A stretch of 47,759 nucleotides of DNA from Chloroflexota bacterium (GTDB taxonomy: Bacteria; Chloroflexota; Anaerolineae; Anaerolineales; E44-bin32): the NCBI GenBank assembly GCA_027298025.1, contig JAPUGV010000277.1, positions 1 through 47,759 of the forward strand, written 5' to 3'. The position numbers were made by a program, and so were the translations under genes. Under the pieces are notes generated by a model that saw nothing but the letters and a program-made list of their open reading frames with translations, did no database searches and had not been told where the DNA came from. The stretch's first letter is position 1; every line of letters begins with the position of its first letter. Positions 18,059 to 28,602 of this stretch are shown one piece after another.

Positions 18059-19486
18059 ATGGAAGCGGTTCCCATCAAGTTCGGGACCGACGGTTGGCGC
18101 GGCCGAATTGCAGATAACTACACATTTTCTTCCGTCCGCCGCTGCGCGGACGGTTTTGCAAAGTACCTAGCTGAAGCGGAAGGCAAGGGCCGGCCGGTAG
18201 TCGTAGGTTACGATCAACGGTTCGCCTCCGAATTGTTTGCGGCGGCTGCATCTGAAGTTCTGGCCGGACACGGTTTCCAGGTTCTGCTGACGCAAGAAGC
18301 CACTCCAACTCCCGCTATTTCGCACGCGGTGATGGAGCACGGTGCGGTTGGCGCGGTCAACATCACGGCCTCCCACAACCCCCCTGCAGACAACGGCTTT
18401 AAGGTGCGCAACAGGTATGGTGCAGCGATCGGTCCTCAGAATCTGAAGCGGATCGAAAACTTCATTCCGGATACAGCGGAACACGTGGCTAAAGTTCGGC
18501 TGAACGAGGGGCTGAATTCTGGATCCATCACATACATTGACCCCGGCCCTGCCTACGTGGCCAAGATTGAAACCCTGGTCGATTTGGATCGCATCCGAAA
18601 CGCTGGCTTGAACGTGCTGATCGACGCGATGTGGGGCAACGGCGCAGGTTGGTTCCCTCGCCTGCTTGACGGCGCATCCACTCAAGTTTCAGAAATCCAC
18701 CACGAGCGAAATCCGGTCTTTCCCGAAATGAGCAGGCCGGAACCCATCCCACCCAACGTAGATGTGGGACTTTCCACAACCGTTGAATCCGGAGCCGATG
18801 TTCTAGTGATTACGGACGGGGATGCGGATAGGGTGGGCATCGGCGATGAACGCGGCTCCTTTATCGACCAGCTTCGCGTCTACGGACTGCTGGCATATTA
18901 CCTTCTTGAAGTGCGCGGAGAACGCGGGCCGATCGTCAAGACCCTGTCAACTACCTATCTGTTGCTTAAGCTGGCAGAAATGTACGACGTGCCCATCTAT
19001 GAGACAGGAGTGGGTTTCAAGTACGTAGCTCCCAAGATGCTCGAGGTCGACGCGCTGATTGGAGGCGAGGAATCCGGAGGGTTCGCCTTCCGCGGACATG
19101 TCCCGGAGCGAGACGGAATACTCGCCGGCCTGTACATTCTGGACATGATGGTTCAGCTTGAGCGCAAGCCATCGGAATTAATTCAACTACTGTTCGATCG
19201 CGTAGGCCCGAGCTATTACAAGCGCATCGACACACCCTTGGAGGCAAGCGAGCGAGCGGAAAAGCAGGCCCTTGCCGAGAGCGCGGACCCGGACCAAATC
19301 GGCGGGCTAAAAGTCACGAGTGTCAACCGCACCGATGGGCACAAATTCGAGCTTGAAGATGGCGGCTGGCTGCTGGTTCGCTTTTCCGGCACCGAGCCTG
19401 TGGTACGTGTCTACTGTGAGACCACGGAAGAGCAGCGGGTGGATCCGATCCTTGCCGATGGATTAGAACTCATTGGGCTGCAATGA
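18059..19486 (+). CDS. Phosphoglucomutase/phosphomannomutase family protein
   Basis: [10 protein letters not shown], active-site NITASHNPP, metal loop [30 protein letters not shown]. Confidence 0.92.
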   Translation: MEAVPIKFGTDGWRGRIADNYTFSSVRRCADGFAKYLAEAEGKGRPVVVGYDQRFASELFAAAASEVLAGHGFQVLLTQEATPTPAISHAVMEHGAVGAVNITASHNPPADNGFKVRNRYGAAIGPQNLKRIENFIPDTAEHVAKVRLNEGLNSGSITYIDPGPAYVAKIETLVDLDRIRNAGLNVLIDAMWGNGAGWFPRLLDGASTQVSEIHHERNPVFPEMSRPEPIPPNVDVGLSTTVESGADVLVITDGDADRVGIGDERGSFIDQLRVYGLLAYYLLEVRGERGPIVKTLSTTYLLLKLAEMYDVPIYETGVGFKYVAPKMLEVDALIGGEESGGFAFRGHVPERDGILAGLYILDMMVQLERKPSELIQLLFDRVGPSYYKRIDTPLEASERAEKQALAESADPDQIGGLKVTSVNRTDGHKFELEDGGWLLVRFSGTEPVVRVYCETTEEQRVDPILADGLELIGLQ

Positions 19487-20292
19487 AGCCTCTGACGGAT
19501 ACGCACTGTCATCTGTCGCTGGATCAATTCACGGGCGAGTTGGATCCGATTCTCAAACGCGCGCGCGCGGCAGGAGTTGGGCGCCTGGTAATCCCCGGGA
19601 TCGATATTGAAACTAGCCGGCGGGCGGTCGAGATTGCCGAGGGGCTGGCAGGAATCTATGCTTCCGTTGGCGTCCACCCGCACAACGCGTCAAGCTATTC
19701 TGACTCGGCGAGGGATCGCCTTCGCGAGTTGGCGCGCTCCCCGGCCGTCGTGGCGGTAGGAGAGATCGGGCTGGACTACTATCGGGATCATTCGCCGCGC
19801 GATCAACAGGTCGCGGCGCTGATCGATCAGCTGTCGCTGGCCCGTGAATTGGAGTTACCGGTCATCATTCACAATCGTGAGGCCCAGGAAGAGCTATTTG
19901 AAGTTCTGTTAGAATGGGCGCCGACGGTGGCCGGGACCAAGAAAGGCGTTCTGCACGCCTTTTCCGGCACCCGCGCGAGCGCCGAGACTGCTGTATCATC
20001 GGGATTCTTCATTGGAGTAGCGGGACCACTAACATATCCGAGCGCCGAGGAGCTCCGCCAAACAATCCAAGATCTTCCCCAAGATCGGCTGCTATTGGAG
20101 ACTGATTCACCCTATCTCCCCCCACAACCGCATCGGGGTCAGCGAAACGAGCCGGCATATTTGCCGCTCATTGCCGAAGAGTTGGGCCGATTGACGGGCG
20201 GAGAGATCGACAAGGTGATCGCTTACACTTCAAGGAACGCAAGCTACTTATTTGGTTGGCTGAATGGAAGCGCGAACTCTATCCTTTCCTGA
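19483..20292 (+). CDS. tatD: TatD-family metal-dependent DNase
   Basis: [45 protein letters not shown]. Confidence 0.93.
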   Translation: MKPLTDTHCHLSLDQFTGELDPILKRARAAGVGRLVIPGIDIETSRRAVEIAEGLAGIYASVGVHPHNASSYSDSARDRLRELARSPAVVAVGEIGLDYYRDHSPRDQQVAALIDQLSLARELELPVIIHNREAQEELFEVLLEWAPTVAGTKKGVLHAFSGTRASAETAVSSGFFIGVAGPLTYPSAEELRQTIQDLPQDRLLLETDSPYLPPQPHRGQRNEPAYLPLIAEELGRLTGGEIDKVIAYTSRNASYLFGWLNGSANSILS

Positions 20293-21238
20293 ACTTGTTG
20301 CGGACGGCCTTACTGCTGTCGAGGCCCGCATGCGTGCGGGAATGGTGGCAGAGCTGCCGGCTTTGGGGGCTGCCATCGACCAGCTGCTCAGCTCGGGCGG
20401 CAAGCGCATCCGCCCCACCCTGGTGCTCTTAGCCGGGGGCCTGCTGGACGCGGACCGCGAACGCACGGTCACCTTGGCTGCAGCCGCGGAACTGCTCCAT
20501 ACTGCCACGCTTGTCCATGACGATCTAATCGACGGCGCACTTCTGCGCCGCGGTTTTCCCACCCTCAACGCGCAGATGGAGGATGGCGCCACCGTCCTGA
20601 TTGGCGACTACATTTTTGCGCGCGCCGCGCACCTAGCAGCTGAGACGGAGTCGCTACCGCTGATCAAAAAATTCGCCACGACGCTTGCGATCATCGTTAA
20701 TGGTGAGCTCGATCAGCTCCTCGGCTCTGCCACCGGAGACCATCGCCGTGATTACTTCGATCGAGTGTACGCCAAAACCGGCTCCCTATTCGAGTTGGCC
20801 GCCGAATCCCCAGCGCTGATTGCGGGCGCTGAACAGGGCACGATACGCGCGATGAAGAAATTCGGCCGTCAGATCGGCGTAGCTTTCCAGATCGTGGACG
20901 ACATCCTCGATTTCACTGGAAATGCCGACCTGGTGGGAAAGCCAGTGGGTGGCGATCTGCGCCAGGGGTTGATCACCCTGCCAACGATTTATCACCTGGA
21001 GGCCAATCCCGATGACTCCGACAAGATTGATGCGCTTGTTGCAGGCACACTCGACGCGGAGCAGGCTGCGCGGTTAGTTGAGACGATCCGCCACTCTGGC
21101 GCTGTGGGTAAAGCGCTGGATGAAGCATCGGATTACATTGAATCGTGCATTAGACTGCTGGACGATTTCCCATCCGATCGCCCCGAGCATCTTGCGCTCA
21201 TTGAACTGGCGAAGTACGTGCTCAACCGCACGCTATGA
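20264..21238 (+). CDS. Polyprenyl (trans-isoprenyl diphosphate) synthase
   Basis: [12 protein letters not shown], first Asp motif [12 protein letters not shown], second DDILD. Confidence 0.93.
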   Translation: MEARTLSFPELVADGLTAVEARMRAGMVAELPALGAAIDQLLSSGGKRIRPTLVLLAGGLLDADRERTVTLAAAAELLHTATLVHDDLIDGALLRRGFPTLNAQMEDGATVLIGDYIFARAAHLAAETESLPLIKKFATTLAIIVNGELDQLLGSATGDHRRDYFDRVYAKTGSLFELAAESPALIAGAEQGTIRAMKKFGRQIGVAFQIVDDILDFTGNADLVGKPVGGDLRQGLITLPTIYHLEANPDDSDKIDALVAGTLDAEQAARLVETIRHSGAVGKALDEASDYIESCIRLLDDFPSDRPEHLALIELAKYVLNRTL

Positions 21239-21858
21239 CGGTTCATATCTCCCGACACCCACTCGTCGCTCACAAACTCACCAGAATTCGGGATAGTAGT
21301 ACCGAACCTAAGAAATTTCGGGAGCTTATCCGTGAGATTTCGGCGCTGCTGACCTATGAGGCTACGCAAGACCTGGGGGTCGATCCGGTGAGAGTTACCA
21401 CTCCACTGGAGGAGACGGATGGCTCCGATTTGGCGGAAAAGGTCGGGCTGGTCCCGATTCTTCGCGCGGGTCTAGGCATGGTCGAAGGTGTTTGGGAGCT
21501 CATGCCTTCCGCAGAGGTATGGCACATCGGTCTTTACCGAGATGAGGAAACCTTTCGCCCCGTTGAGTACTACAACAAGCTGCCGGTAACGCCTACAGTC
21601 GCGGTCTGTTTGGTTCTCGATCCCATGCTAGCTACTGGCGGCTCGGCGGTTGCAACCGTTGATATTCTTAAGCGCTGGGGGGTCGGCCGCGTCAAGTTCG
21701 TGGGATTGATCGGTGCCCCCGAGGGGATTACAAATCTGGAAGAGCACCATCCAGACGTCCCGATTCATCTGGCCGCGGCCGACGAACGCCTCAATGATCG
21801 AGCCTTCATCGTCCCCGGCTTAGGTGATGCCGGCGATCGGCAATTTGGAACCGCCTAG
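21235..21858 (+). CDS. upp: Uracil phosphoribosyltransferase
   Basis: [50 protein letters not shown] overlap. Confidence 0.95.
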   Translation: MTVHISRHPLVAHKLTRIRDSSTEPKKFRELIREISALLTYEATQDLGVDPVRVTTPLEETDGSDLAEKVGLVPILRAGLGMVEGVWELMPSAEVWHIGLYRDEETFRPVEYYNKLPVTPTVAVCLVLDPMLATGGSAVATVDILKRWGVGRVKFVGLIGAPEGITNLEEHHPDVPIHLAAADERLNDRAFIVPGLGDAGDRQFGTA

Positions 21859-21900
21859 CTGCGCCCAGAAGCCCTGGTTCGGAAACCGTCCGATTGAAAT

Positions 21901-21918
21901 GCGCTAAGAGCTTAGCGC
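21901..21918. repeat. Perfect palindrome GCGCTAAG-AG-CTTAGCGC over the 3' end of the kinase gene (possible convergent terminator)
   Basis: 8-bp arms; contains the (-) strand TAG stop; between convergent genes. Confidence 0.5.
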
Positions 21919-23595
21919 GGCCTGGTATCCCTGCAAATGTCCGACCAACCAGGATGGCTTGCGCGGTCGCAGGAGCAGCTCATGGGTGAGTTGCAGCGCC
22001 TGCTCGTCATTGCCCGCCTGATGAAGGACATCGATCATTACTGCGTTGGCGAGAATATCCTCCGGGGAGGCGACGAGCACTCCTTCCAACATGCCAGCTG
22101 CAGCCTCCGCTTGTCCGACGTATAGAAGCGATCGCGCATCAAGGCTCTCCAGTGGGGCCCAGTCCGGAGAGATGTCGTATAGCGCATTAATTGCGGGAAA
22201 CATTGCTCCAGATTCAGCGCCCAGGAAGAGCGCTTGCGAGAGCAGATTGGATACCCGCAAATCGTCCCCCGGTTTCGCTCCCGTAAGCTCCAAGCCATTG
22301 ATTAGAGCTTCTGCAGCGCTCATATAATTGGCTTGTTCCAAGTAAAGCTCCGAGGCTTTGGTAAATTCGGATTTCGCCGGCGCTAGATCGCCCTCAGCTG
22401 CCAGCGCATGAGCAAGCTCGAGGTGGGCCTCGGGATTCTCAGGATTCTCATTAATCCACTGCCATGCTGAAGGGATTGCACCTTGAGCAGGGCCATCGAA
22501 CGGGTCCGGCGGGGCGTGATCCACTGAGGCCACCGCCGGTCGCTGGCTTCCATGCTGGTTTCCAGCATCCACCTGCTCCCCGGCCGCGCCGCCCATCGCG
22601 AACCCAAACGTCACCAAACTCAGCAGTGCAAACGCCAGCCCCCCACCAACCCAGGCCCAGCGCCTGGGCCGGGGCCTGATCTCCAGCTCTGCGATTGGAT
22701 CCACAGCCGGTTCTGCAACCGTTTCCACGGACATCGAGGCCCCGGCTTCTTGCTCGTCCCACGGAGAGATGCCGCGGGCGGCCTTGTCGAACGCCTCCAC
22801 AAGCTCCTCCACCGACGCGAAACGATCGGGGCGATCCTTCGCCAGCGCCTTCAGAAGCACCCGCTCTAGATCTACGGGAATCTTGTCGTTGATCGAGCGC
22901 GGCATGGGGAGAGGTGTGTAGAGGTGATCGTGAATGATCGAAAAAGGAGTATCCGAACTGTATGGCACGCGCCCCACCGCCAGCTGATAAAGCACAATTC
23001 CAAACGAATAGATGTCGGTCCCTTCATCGAGGTCCCGCGCTCCGCGTGCCTGCTCGGGCGAGATGTAATGAGGAGTGCCCAGAAGTTGGTCTCCAGAGAG
23101 GGTCGACTGGCCGGCTTCTGCCATACGTGCCAGACCAAAGTCAGCTAGATAGACGTTCCCCGATTCTGTTAGCAAGATATTGGAGGGCTTGACGTCACGG
23201 TGTAGCACACCTTGGCTATGGGCATAGGTGAGTGCGCTGCCGACCGACTGAACGATGCTGAGAATCTGTTCCTTGCTCGGCCACCCACGATCGAGGACCG
23301 CCTTCAAAGTTTCTCCCTCGATAAATTTCATGACCAGATAAGATTGGCCGTTGTGATCTGCATAATCGAATACCGGCACGATATTAGAATGATCGAGTTT
23401 GGCAACCACGCGCGCTTCACGCGTAAAGCGTTCAAGAAACTGTGGATCCTGCATAAAGGCTGGATGCAGCACTTTGATCGCGACGTAGCGATCTAAATTC
23501 GGGTGGTAGGCCTTGAATACCGTCGCCATGCCCCCCTGGCCGAGCTGCTCGATGATACGGTACGGTCCGACGTTTTCGCCTTGTTGAAATGGCAT
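21904..23595 (-). CDS. PknB-type Ser/Thr protein kinase with C-terminal TM and TPR-like region
   Basis: IIEQLGQGGMATVFKAYHPNLDRYVAIKVL, HRDVKPSNILLT, DFGLARM, GTPHYISPEQARG; TM WAWVGGGLAFALLSLVTFGFAMG. Confidence 0.94.
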   Translation of the reverse strand: MPFQQGENVGPYRIIEQLGQGGMATVFKAYHPNLDRYVAIKVLHPAFMQDPQFLERFTREARVVAKLDHSNIVPVFDYADHNGQSYLVMKFIEGETLKAVLDRGWPSKEQILSIVQSVGSALTYAHSQGVLHRDVKPSNILLTESGNVYLADFGLARMAEAGQSTLSGDQLLGTPHYISPEQARGARDLDEGTDIYSFGIVLYQLAVGRVPYSSDTPFSIIHDHLYTPLPMPRSINDKIPVDLERVLLKALAKDRPDRFASVEELVEAFDKAARGISPWDEQEAGASMSVETVAEPAVDPIAELEIRPRPRRWAWVGGGLAFALLSLVTFGFAMGGAAGEQVDAGNQHGSQRPAVASVDHAPPDPFDGPAQGAIPSAWQWINENPENPEAHLELAHALAAEGDLAPAKSEFTKASELYLEQANYMSAAEALINGLELTGAKPGDDLRVSNLLSQALFLGAESGAMFPAINALYDISPDWAPLESLDARSLLYVGQAEAAAGMLEGVLVASPEDILANAVMIDVLHQAGNDEQALQLTHELLLRPRKPSWLVGHLQGYQAALSS

Positions 23596-23629
23596 TAGAT
23601 TCCTTTGAGCATAAGCCTAGGACCCTCAA

Positions 23630-23658
23630 ATTATGGAGAGAATATGGGGATGTGACCA
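23630..23658 (-). promoter_or_regulatory. Candidate promoter for the Ser/Thr kinase: TGGTCA-N17-CATAAT
   Basis: (-) strand -35 at 23658-23653, -10 at 23635-23630, 17-nt spacer; SD AAAGGA before ATG 23595. Confidence 0.4.
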
Positions 23659-23708
23659 GTGAGTAAATTGTCAGGGCGAACGACATAGAAGACTGAGGGG
23701 TTAGCGAA

Positions 23709-24881
23709 CTAGGCCTGGAGTACCGCAAGTCCTGGCAGCGGCTTACCCTCCAGTAAGGCGAGCGCGGCGCCGCCTCCGGTCGAGAGGTGGGTGAACTGAT
23801 TTGCCAGGCCCGCCTGTCGAACGGCGGCCGCCGAATCTCCGCCTCCCACAATGCTCAAGGCACCACTTTGTGCAATGGCCGCAGCGAGGCCGACCGTTCC
23901 TGCTGCAAATGGTGCAAGCTCAAAGACCCCCATGGGCCCGTTCCAAAATACGGTCCCCGCTTGACCGACCGCGTGGGTGAAGGCTTCGAGCGTTTGTGGC
24001 CCAATATCCAGCACCTGCCAGCCACTAGGCACGTTGCCAACTTCCACCACTTGCGTGGCGGCTTCGGGCGAGAAGGCATCTGCCGCGACGGCGTCAGCAG
24101 GAAGGTGCAATTTTTCCTTGGCTTTCTCGATCAATTCCAGAGCCACCTCGTATGATCCAGGTTCTACCAGCGAATTGGCCATATCGTGGCCCTGCGCCGC
24201 CAGGAACGTATTGGCGATGCCCCCGCCGATTAACAACGCCTCCGCGCGCTCGATCAGGCTGCCCACGACGCCGATCTTGTCCGAGATCTTGGCTCCACCC
24301 AGCACTGCAACAAACGGGCGTGCAGGATCCTGGAGGGCGATCTCCAGAAACTGAAGCTCGCGCTCAATCAGCATCCCTGCTGCGCTAGGCAGGTAGTGCG
24401 CAACTCCTACAGTGGAGGCGTGGGCCCGATGCACGGTGCCAAATGCGTCGTTCACGTAAACATCACCCAGGGCCGCAAGCTCGCGCGCAAAATCGGCCTG
24501 ATTGCCCGTTTCATGTGGGCTGAAGCGGGTGTTCTCCAGAAGCAGCAGTTCGCCCGGCCCCAGGGCCTGCGCCGCCTCGGTCGCTTCCGAGCCCACCGTC
24601 TGGTCAACGAAGCCAACCGGCTTTCCAACCAATCGCTCCAGGCCATCCGCGATCGGTCGCATAGAGAGCTGCGCCACCACTTTCCCTTTCGGTCTGCCCA
24701 GGTGTGAGCAAATGACTATCCTGGCTTCATGTTCCAACAAATACTGGATGGTGGGCAGCGCGGCACGGATTCGCGCATCATCCGTAATGACGCCCTCTTT
24801 CATCGGCACATTGAAATCAACGCGAAGGAGCACTCGACGGCCGCGCAGATCGAGGTCGCGTAGAGTCCTTAATTTTCCCAC
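23709..24881 (-). CDS. pgk: Phosphoglycerate kinase
   Basis: RVLLRVDFNVPMKEG, SHLGRPKG, VLGGAKISDKIGV, GGGDSAAAV. Confidence 0.96.
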   Translation of the reverse strand: MGKLRTLRDLDLRGRRVLLRVDFNVPMKEGVITDDARIRAALPTIQYLLEHEARIVICSHLGRPKGKVVAQLSMRPIADGLERLVGKPVGFVDQTVGSEATEAAQALGPGELLLLENTRFSPHETGNQADFARELAALGDVYVNDAFGTVHRAHASTVGVAHYLPSAAGMLIERELQFLEIALQDPARPFVAVLGGAKISDKIGVVGSLIERAEALLIGGGIANTFLAAQGHDMANSLVEPGSYEVALELIEKAKEKLHLPADAVAADAFSPEAATQVVEVGNVPSGWQVLDIGPQTLEAFTHAVGQAGTVFWNGPMGVFELAPFAAGTVGLAAAIAQSGALSIVGGGDSAAAVRQAGLANQFTHLSTGGGAALALLEGKPLPGLAVLQA

Positions 24882-24890
24882 GGCGTATAG

Positions 24891-25901
24891 CTAAAGGGAC
24901 TTGGCCATATAGGCGGCTAAATCAGCAGTTCGAACGGAGTAGCCCCATTCATTGTCGTACCACGATACGACTTTGGCCAGATTGCCGTCCATCACCATCG
25001 TGAACTGTGCATCGATGATGCTCGAGCGGGGATCCATCTTGAAGTCGGAGCTGACCAGCGGTTCCTCGCTGAAGCCAAGGATTCCCTCCATCGGACCTAC
25101 CGAGGCCGCCTGAAATGCTTTGTGAAGATCCTCGGTGGTGGCCTCTCGCTCCAGCAGCGCAACGAAGTCGACTACGGAGACGGTTGAAGTTGGCACGCGC
25201 ATGGAAAATCCATCGAATTTGCCTTCGAGTTCGGGAATCACCCGCGATACGGCTCGCGCCGCGCCTGTGGTGGTCGGAACGATGTTCAACGCCGCCGCCC
25301 GCGCGCGCCGCAGGTCCTTGTGTGGCAGATCCAGCAGCCGCTGACCTGCGGTGTAGGAGTGAATGGTCGTCATCAAAGCCTTCTCGATCCCAAACTCATC
25401 CTGCACGACCTTTGCCGCAGGCGCCAGGCAGTTCGTTGTGCAACTGGCATTGGAGACCACGTGGTGGGTCGCAGGGTCGTACATACCCTCGTTCACACCC
25501 AAGACGATCGTCACGTCAGGATCCTTGGAAGGGGCGCTGATGATCACTTTCTTGGCCCCGGCCTGCAGGTGCTGGGAGGCTTGCGCGTGGGTCCGGAAGA
25601 TGCCGGTTGATTCGATGACGATATGGACGCCCAAATCATCCCAGGGCAACTTGGCGGGCTCAGGCTCGGAGAGGGCTTTGATTAGGTCACCATTCACCCT
25701 AAGTCCATCGTCCGTCACCTCGACCGTGCCCTCGTACTTCCCGTAGTTCGAGTCGTACCTAAACAGATGGGCCATCGTGGCCAGATCCCCGAGGTCATTG
25801 AAGGCCACGATGTCAAACTCATTCGAGTACTGTCCCACCATCACTTTCAGGACCTGCCGACCAATCCGGCCCAGGCCGTTGATTCCGATACGTGTCGCCA
25901 T
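24891..25901 (-). CDS. gap: Glyceraldehyde-3-phosphate dehydrogenase, type I
   Basis: [40 protein letters not shown]; start trimmed to ATG 25901 (GGAGAG upstream). Confidence 0.96.
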   Translation of the reverse strand: MATRIGINGLGRIGRQVLKVMVGQYSNEFDIVAFNDLGDLATMAHLFRYDSNYGKYEGTVEVTDDGLRVNGDLIKALSEPEPAKLPWDDLGVHIVIESTGIFRTHAQASQHLQAGAKKVIISAPSKDPDVTIVLGVNEGMYDPATHHVVSNASCTTNCLAPAAKVVQDEFGIEKALMTTIHSYTAGQRLLDLPHKDLRRARAAALNIVPTTTGAARAVSRVIPELEGKFDGFSMRVPTSTVSVVDFVALLEREATTEDLHKAFQAASVGPMEGILGFSEEPLVSSDFKMDPRSSIIDAQFTMVMDGNLAKVVSWYDNEWGYSVRTADLAAYMAKSL

Positions 25902-26000
25902 GAGTCTCTCCGATTCCGAGGATTCCGTCGCCACGCTCTCGCCGCGTCTGATCGAAAGCTTTGCATGGGATCCCCTGGATTGATGTGATTTGGGGCGTTG

Positions 26001-27329
26001 CTAATTCAATTCGCCGACTTGCTCGACTTGCGCCGCTTTTGGCCACTCGAGCGGACCCGTTCTCTCCTCAAGGAGCGAGATTAGCCGTTCCGCGAGTTGC
26101 TCAGAATGGTGCCGCCAGGGGTTATCGTGGTCAATGAGATCGGCAGCGTAGAAAGGCACATCCCTGAGGCCCTCTGCCGGCGGCCCCACTAGCGAAACGC
26201 CTTTTGACAGGGCCGTGTCCAGGCAGTCGTTGGCCACCACCACATCCACCAGACCATCACCGGTGTGGCGAGTCAAGGCCGTCCAATGTGCTTCGCAATC
26301 GTAGTCATCGGTCTCGCCCTTCTGCGTGGCTACGTTGCAGACGTAGACTCGGAATGCTCGGCTCGATCGGACGGCGTCCGCGATGTCAGGAACCAGCAGA
26401 TTCGGCAGTACGCTCGTGTACAGACTTCCAGGTCCGATGATAATCATGTCGGCGTTTAGCAGCGCATGGATCGCCTCGGGATAGGCGGGCGGATCCGATG
26501 GCTCAAGGTACACCCGACGGATCTGACCCGGCACCTCTGGGATTCGGCTCTCACCCTCAACGCGGATGGTTCGGGATTCCAGCGCGGGCGTCTTGTCGGC
26601 CGCGAGCGAGACATCGGCCAAGGTGGAAGGCAAGACCCGACCCCTTATGGCTAAGACCCGGCCCGCCTCCAGAATGCCGCGGTCGAAGCTACCGGTAACT
26701 CCGCTCAGGGCCGCAATGAATAGGTTGCCGAATGAATGCCCTTCCAGCTCTTCTCCCTCAAGAAACCGGTATTGAAAGAGCTGCGTCAGCAGGTCTTCAT
26801 CGTCGGATAGCGCCGCCAGACAACTCCGTAGATCGCCCGGCGGCGGCAGGCCCAGGGATCGACGTAGCCGGCCGGAAGATCCCCCATCGTCGGCCATGGT
26901 CACGATAGCCGCTAAATTGCCGGTGTGCGTCTTAAGGCCTCTTAGAAGCGTCGCCAGGCCGGTCCCGCCGCCAATGGCCACGATCTTGGGGCCCCTGCCC
27001 AGTCGACGATGCCGGGCCACGACTTCCACGACCCGCTTGCCAGGCTTTACGTACGGGCTGAGGAGACTGCGATTGAGACGAAATAGCGCAAATAGCGAGG
27101 CTGCTACCCCTGTGAGTCCCACCAAGCTCGCTATGACGCCGACCGGCAGTGAAGTGACATCGGTAAAACTTGGTTCGCCCGATAGCGCCGAAGCCCCGAT
27201 GGAGATCCCGAGCGCAGTCAGAAAGATTCCCACGATCAGGAGTACGATCCAGCGCTTTATACCCAAACCGGGCTGAAGCCAGCTCCACAGCGTCCTCAGA
27301 CGGGTGTGGTCCGTCGATTTGGCACCCAC
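26001..27329 (-). CDS. yvcK: YvcK/CofD-like gluconeogenesis factor with N-terminal TM segments
   Basis: VAIGGGTGLATLLRGLKTHTGNLAAIVTMADDGGSSGRLRRSLGLPPPGDLRSCL. Confidence 0.93.
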   Translation of the reverse strand: MGAKSTDHTRLRTLWSWLQPGLGIKRWIVLLIVGIFLTALGISIGASALSGEPSFTDVTSLPVGVIASLVGLTGVAASLFALFRLNRSLLSPYVKPGKRVVEVVARHRRLGRGPKIVAIGGGTGLATLLRGLKTHTGNLAAIVTMADDGGSSGRLRRSLGLPPPGDLRSCLAALSDDEDLLTQLFQYRFLEGEELEGHSFGNLFIAALSGVTGSFDRGILEAGRVLAIRGRVLPSTLADVSLAADKTPALESRTIRVEGESRIPEVPGQIRRVYLEPSDPPAYPEAIHALLNADMIIIGPGSLYTSVLPNLLVPDIADAVRSSRAFRVYVCNVATQKGETDDYDCEAHWTALTRHTGDGLVDVVVANDCLDTALSKGVSLVGPPAEGLRDVPFYAADLIDHDNPWRHHSEQLAERLISLLEERTGPLEWPKAAQVEQVGELN

Positions 27330-27335
27330 GCCGCG

Positions 27336-27364
27336 ACTATACCAAAGACCCAGTCGAGTGTCTA
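27336..27364 (-). promoter_or_regulatory. Promoter for yvcK: TAGACA-N17-TATAGT with extended -10 TG
   Basis: (-) strand TAGACA (27364-27359), 17-nt spacer, TGGTATAGT; -10 is exactly 6 nt from GTG start. Confidence 0.65.
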
Positions 27365-27399
27365 CTGAGACCCCCGCACCGCCGTGGCAAGGCGGGAGG

Positions 27400-27405
27400 T
27401 ATAAT
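27400..27405 (+). promoter_or_regulatory. -10 hexamer TATAAT upstream of the ABC ATPase gene
   Basis: AGGTATAAT in the divergent intergenic region; no clear -35. Confidence 0.4.
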
Positions 27406-27442
27406 GCGAAATACGAGACTCTAACGCGGAGGAGGACGGCCG

Positions 27443-28546
27443 ATGGCTAGCGTAACCTACAATCACGTCTACAAGCGTTTCGATGATGTCGCAGCTGTCA
27501 ATAACATGAGTATTGAGATCGAAGACAAAGAATTCTTGGTGCTCGTGGGCCCCTCCGGCTCCGGAAAGACGACCGCATTGCGCCTGCTGGCCGGCCTGGA
27601 GGAGATTTCGGAGGGCCAAATCCTAATCGGCGATCGAGTGGTCAATGATGTGGCACCTAAGGATCGCGACATCGCCATGGTGTTTCAGTCTTATGCGCTC
27701 TACCCTCATATGTCGGTGTATGACAACATGGCCTTTGGCCTTAAGCTGCGGAAAACTCCGAAGGACGAAATTGAGAAGAGGGTGAAGAACGCGGCCGAGA
27801 TCCTGCGTATCGAAGAATTGCTCGACCGCAAACCCCGCCAGCTCTCTGGTGGACAGCGGCAGCGCGTGGCGGTGGGTCGGGCGATCGTGCGCGAGCCCAG
27901 CGTTTTCCTCTTCGATGAGCCACTCTCTAACTTGGACGCTAAGCTCCGCGTTCAGACCCGCGCCGAAATTACTAAGCTCCACCAACAGCTTGCCACGACC
28001 TTTGTCTACGTAACCCACGACCAGGTGGAGGCGATGACGATGGCCACGCGGATCGCAGTGATTCGGCGTGGCCTTATGCAGCAGGTCGATTCGCCCCAAA
28101 CTCTGTACGACCATCCCATGAACGTGTTCGTGGCCGGATTTATCGGATCTCCGGCGATGAACTTCTTTGATGCCAAGGTAGACCGATCGAATGGGCAGCT
28201 GATCATCGACTCCGAAGTGTTCAATGCCGTGGTTCCCGAGGCAAAGGCTTCGAGATACCAGGAGTACGTTGGAAAGCAGGTTGTCTTTGGCATTCGACCG
28301 GAAGACATCCACGATCCAAGTTTCACCCCCTCCGATGTTCAGACCTCGTTGGTAGAGGCAAAAGTGGATGTGACAGAGCTCATGGGAAGCGAGATCTTCC
28401 TTCATCTGGAGGCCAAGGGAAAAGCATTTGTTGGCCGAGTCGATCCACGCACATCCATGCGAGCCGGAAATGACGTCCAGGTGGCCTTCAACATGGAAAA
28501 CATCCATCTCTTTGAGAGAGAGGGTGATCAAGCGAGCATCATGTAA
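27443..28546 (+). CDS. Sugar-type ABC transporter ATP-binding protein (UgpC/MalK/MsmX family)
   Basis: [54 protein letters not shown], regulatory C-terminal domain; SD GGAGGA. Confidence 0.94.
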   Translation: MASVTYNHVYKRFDDVAAVNNMSIEIEDKEFLVLVGPSGSGKTTALRLLAGLEEISEGQILIGDRVVNDVAPKDRDIAMVFQSYALYPHMSVYDNMAFGLKLRKTPKDEIEKRVKNAAEILRIEELLDRKPRQLSGGQRQRVAVGRAIVREPSVFLFDEPLSNLDAKLRVQTRAEITKLHQQLATTFVYVTHDQVEAMTMATRIAVIRRGLMQQVDSPQTLYDHPMNVFVAGFIGSPAMNFFDAKVDRSNGQLIIDSEVFNAVVPEAKASRYQEYVGKQVVFGIRPEDIHDPSFTPSDVQTSLVEAKVDVTELMGSEIFLHLEAKGKAFVGRVDPRTSMRAGNDVQVAFNMENIHLFEREGDQASIM

Positions 28547-28567
28547 CCCTGCCAATGCCCGACTCGC

Positions 28568-28594
28568 AGCCCCCGGACACGGGGGCTTCTTCTT
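28568..28594 (+). terminator. Rho-independent terminator after the ABC ATPase gene
   Basis: AGCCCCCG-GACA-CGGGGGCT followed by TTCTTCTT. Confidence 0.75.
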
Positions 28595-28602
28595 GCCCGC
28601 CC

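Noticed and set aside
22451-22869. Overlapping Pro/Arg-rich ORFs on both strands in the kinase linker region
   Set aside because: Arise from GC-rich low-complexity linker DNA of the kinase gene
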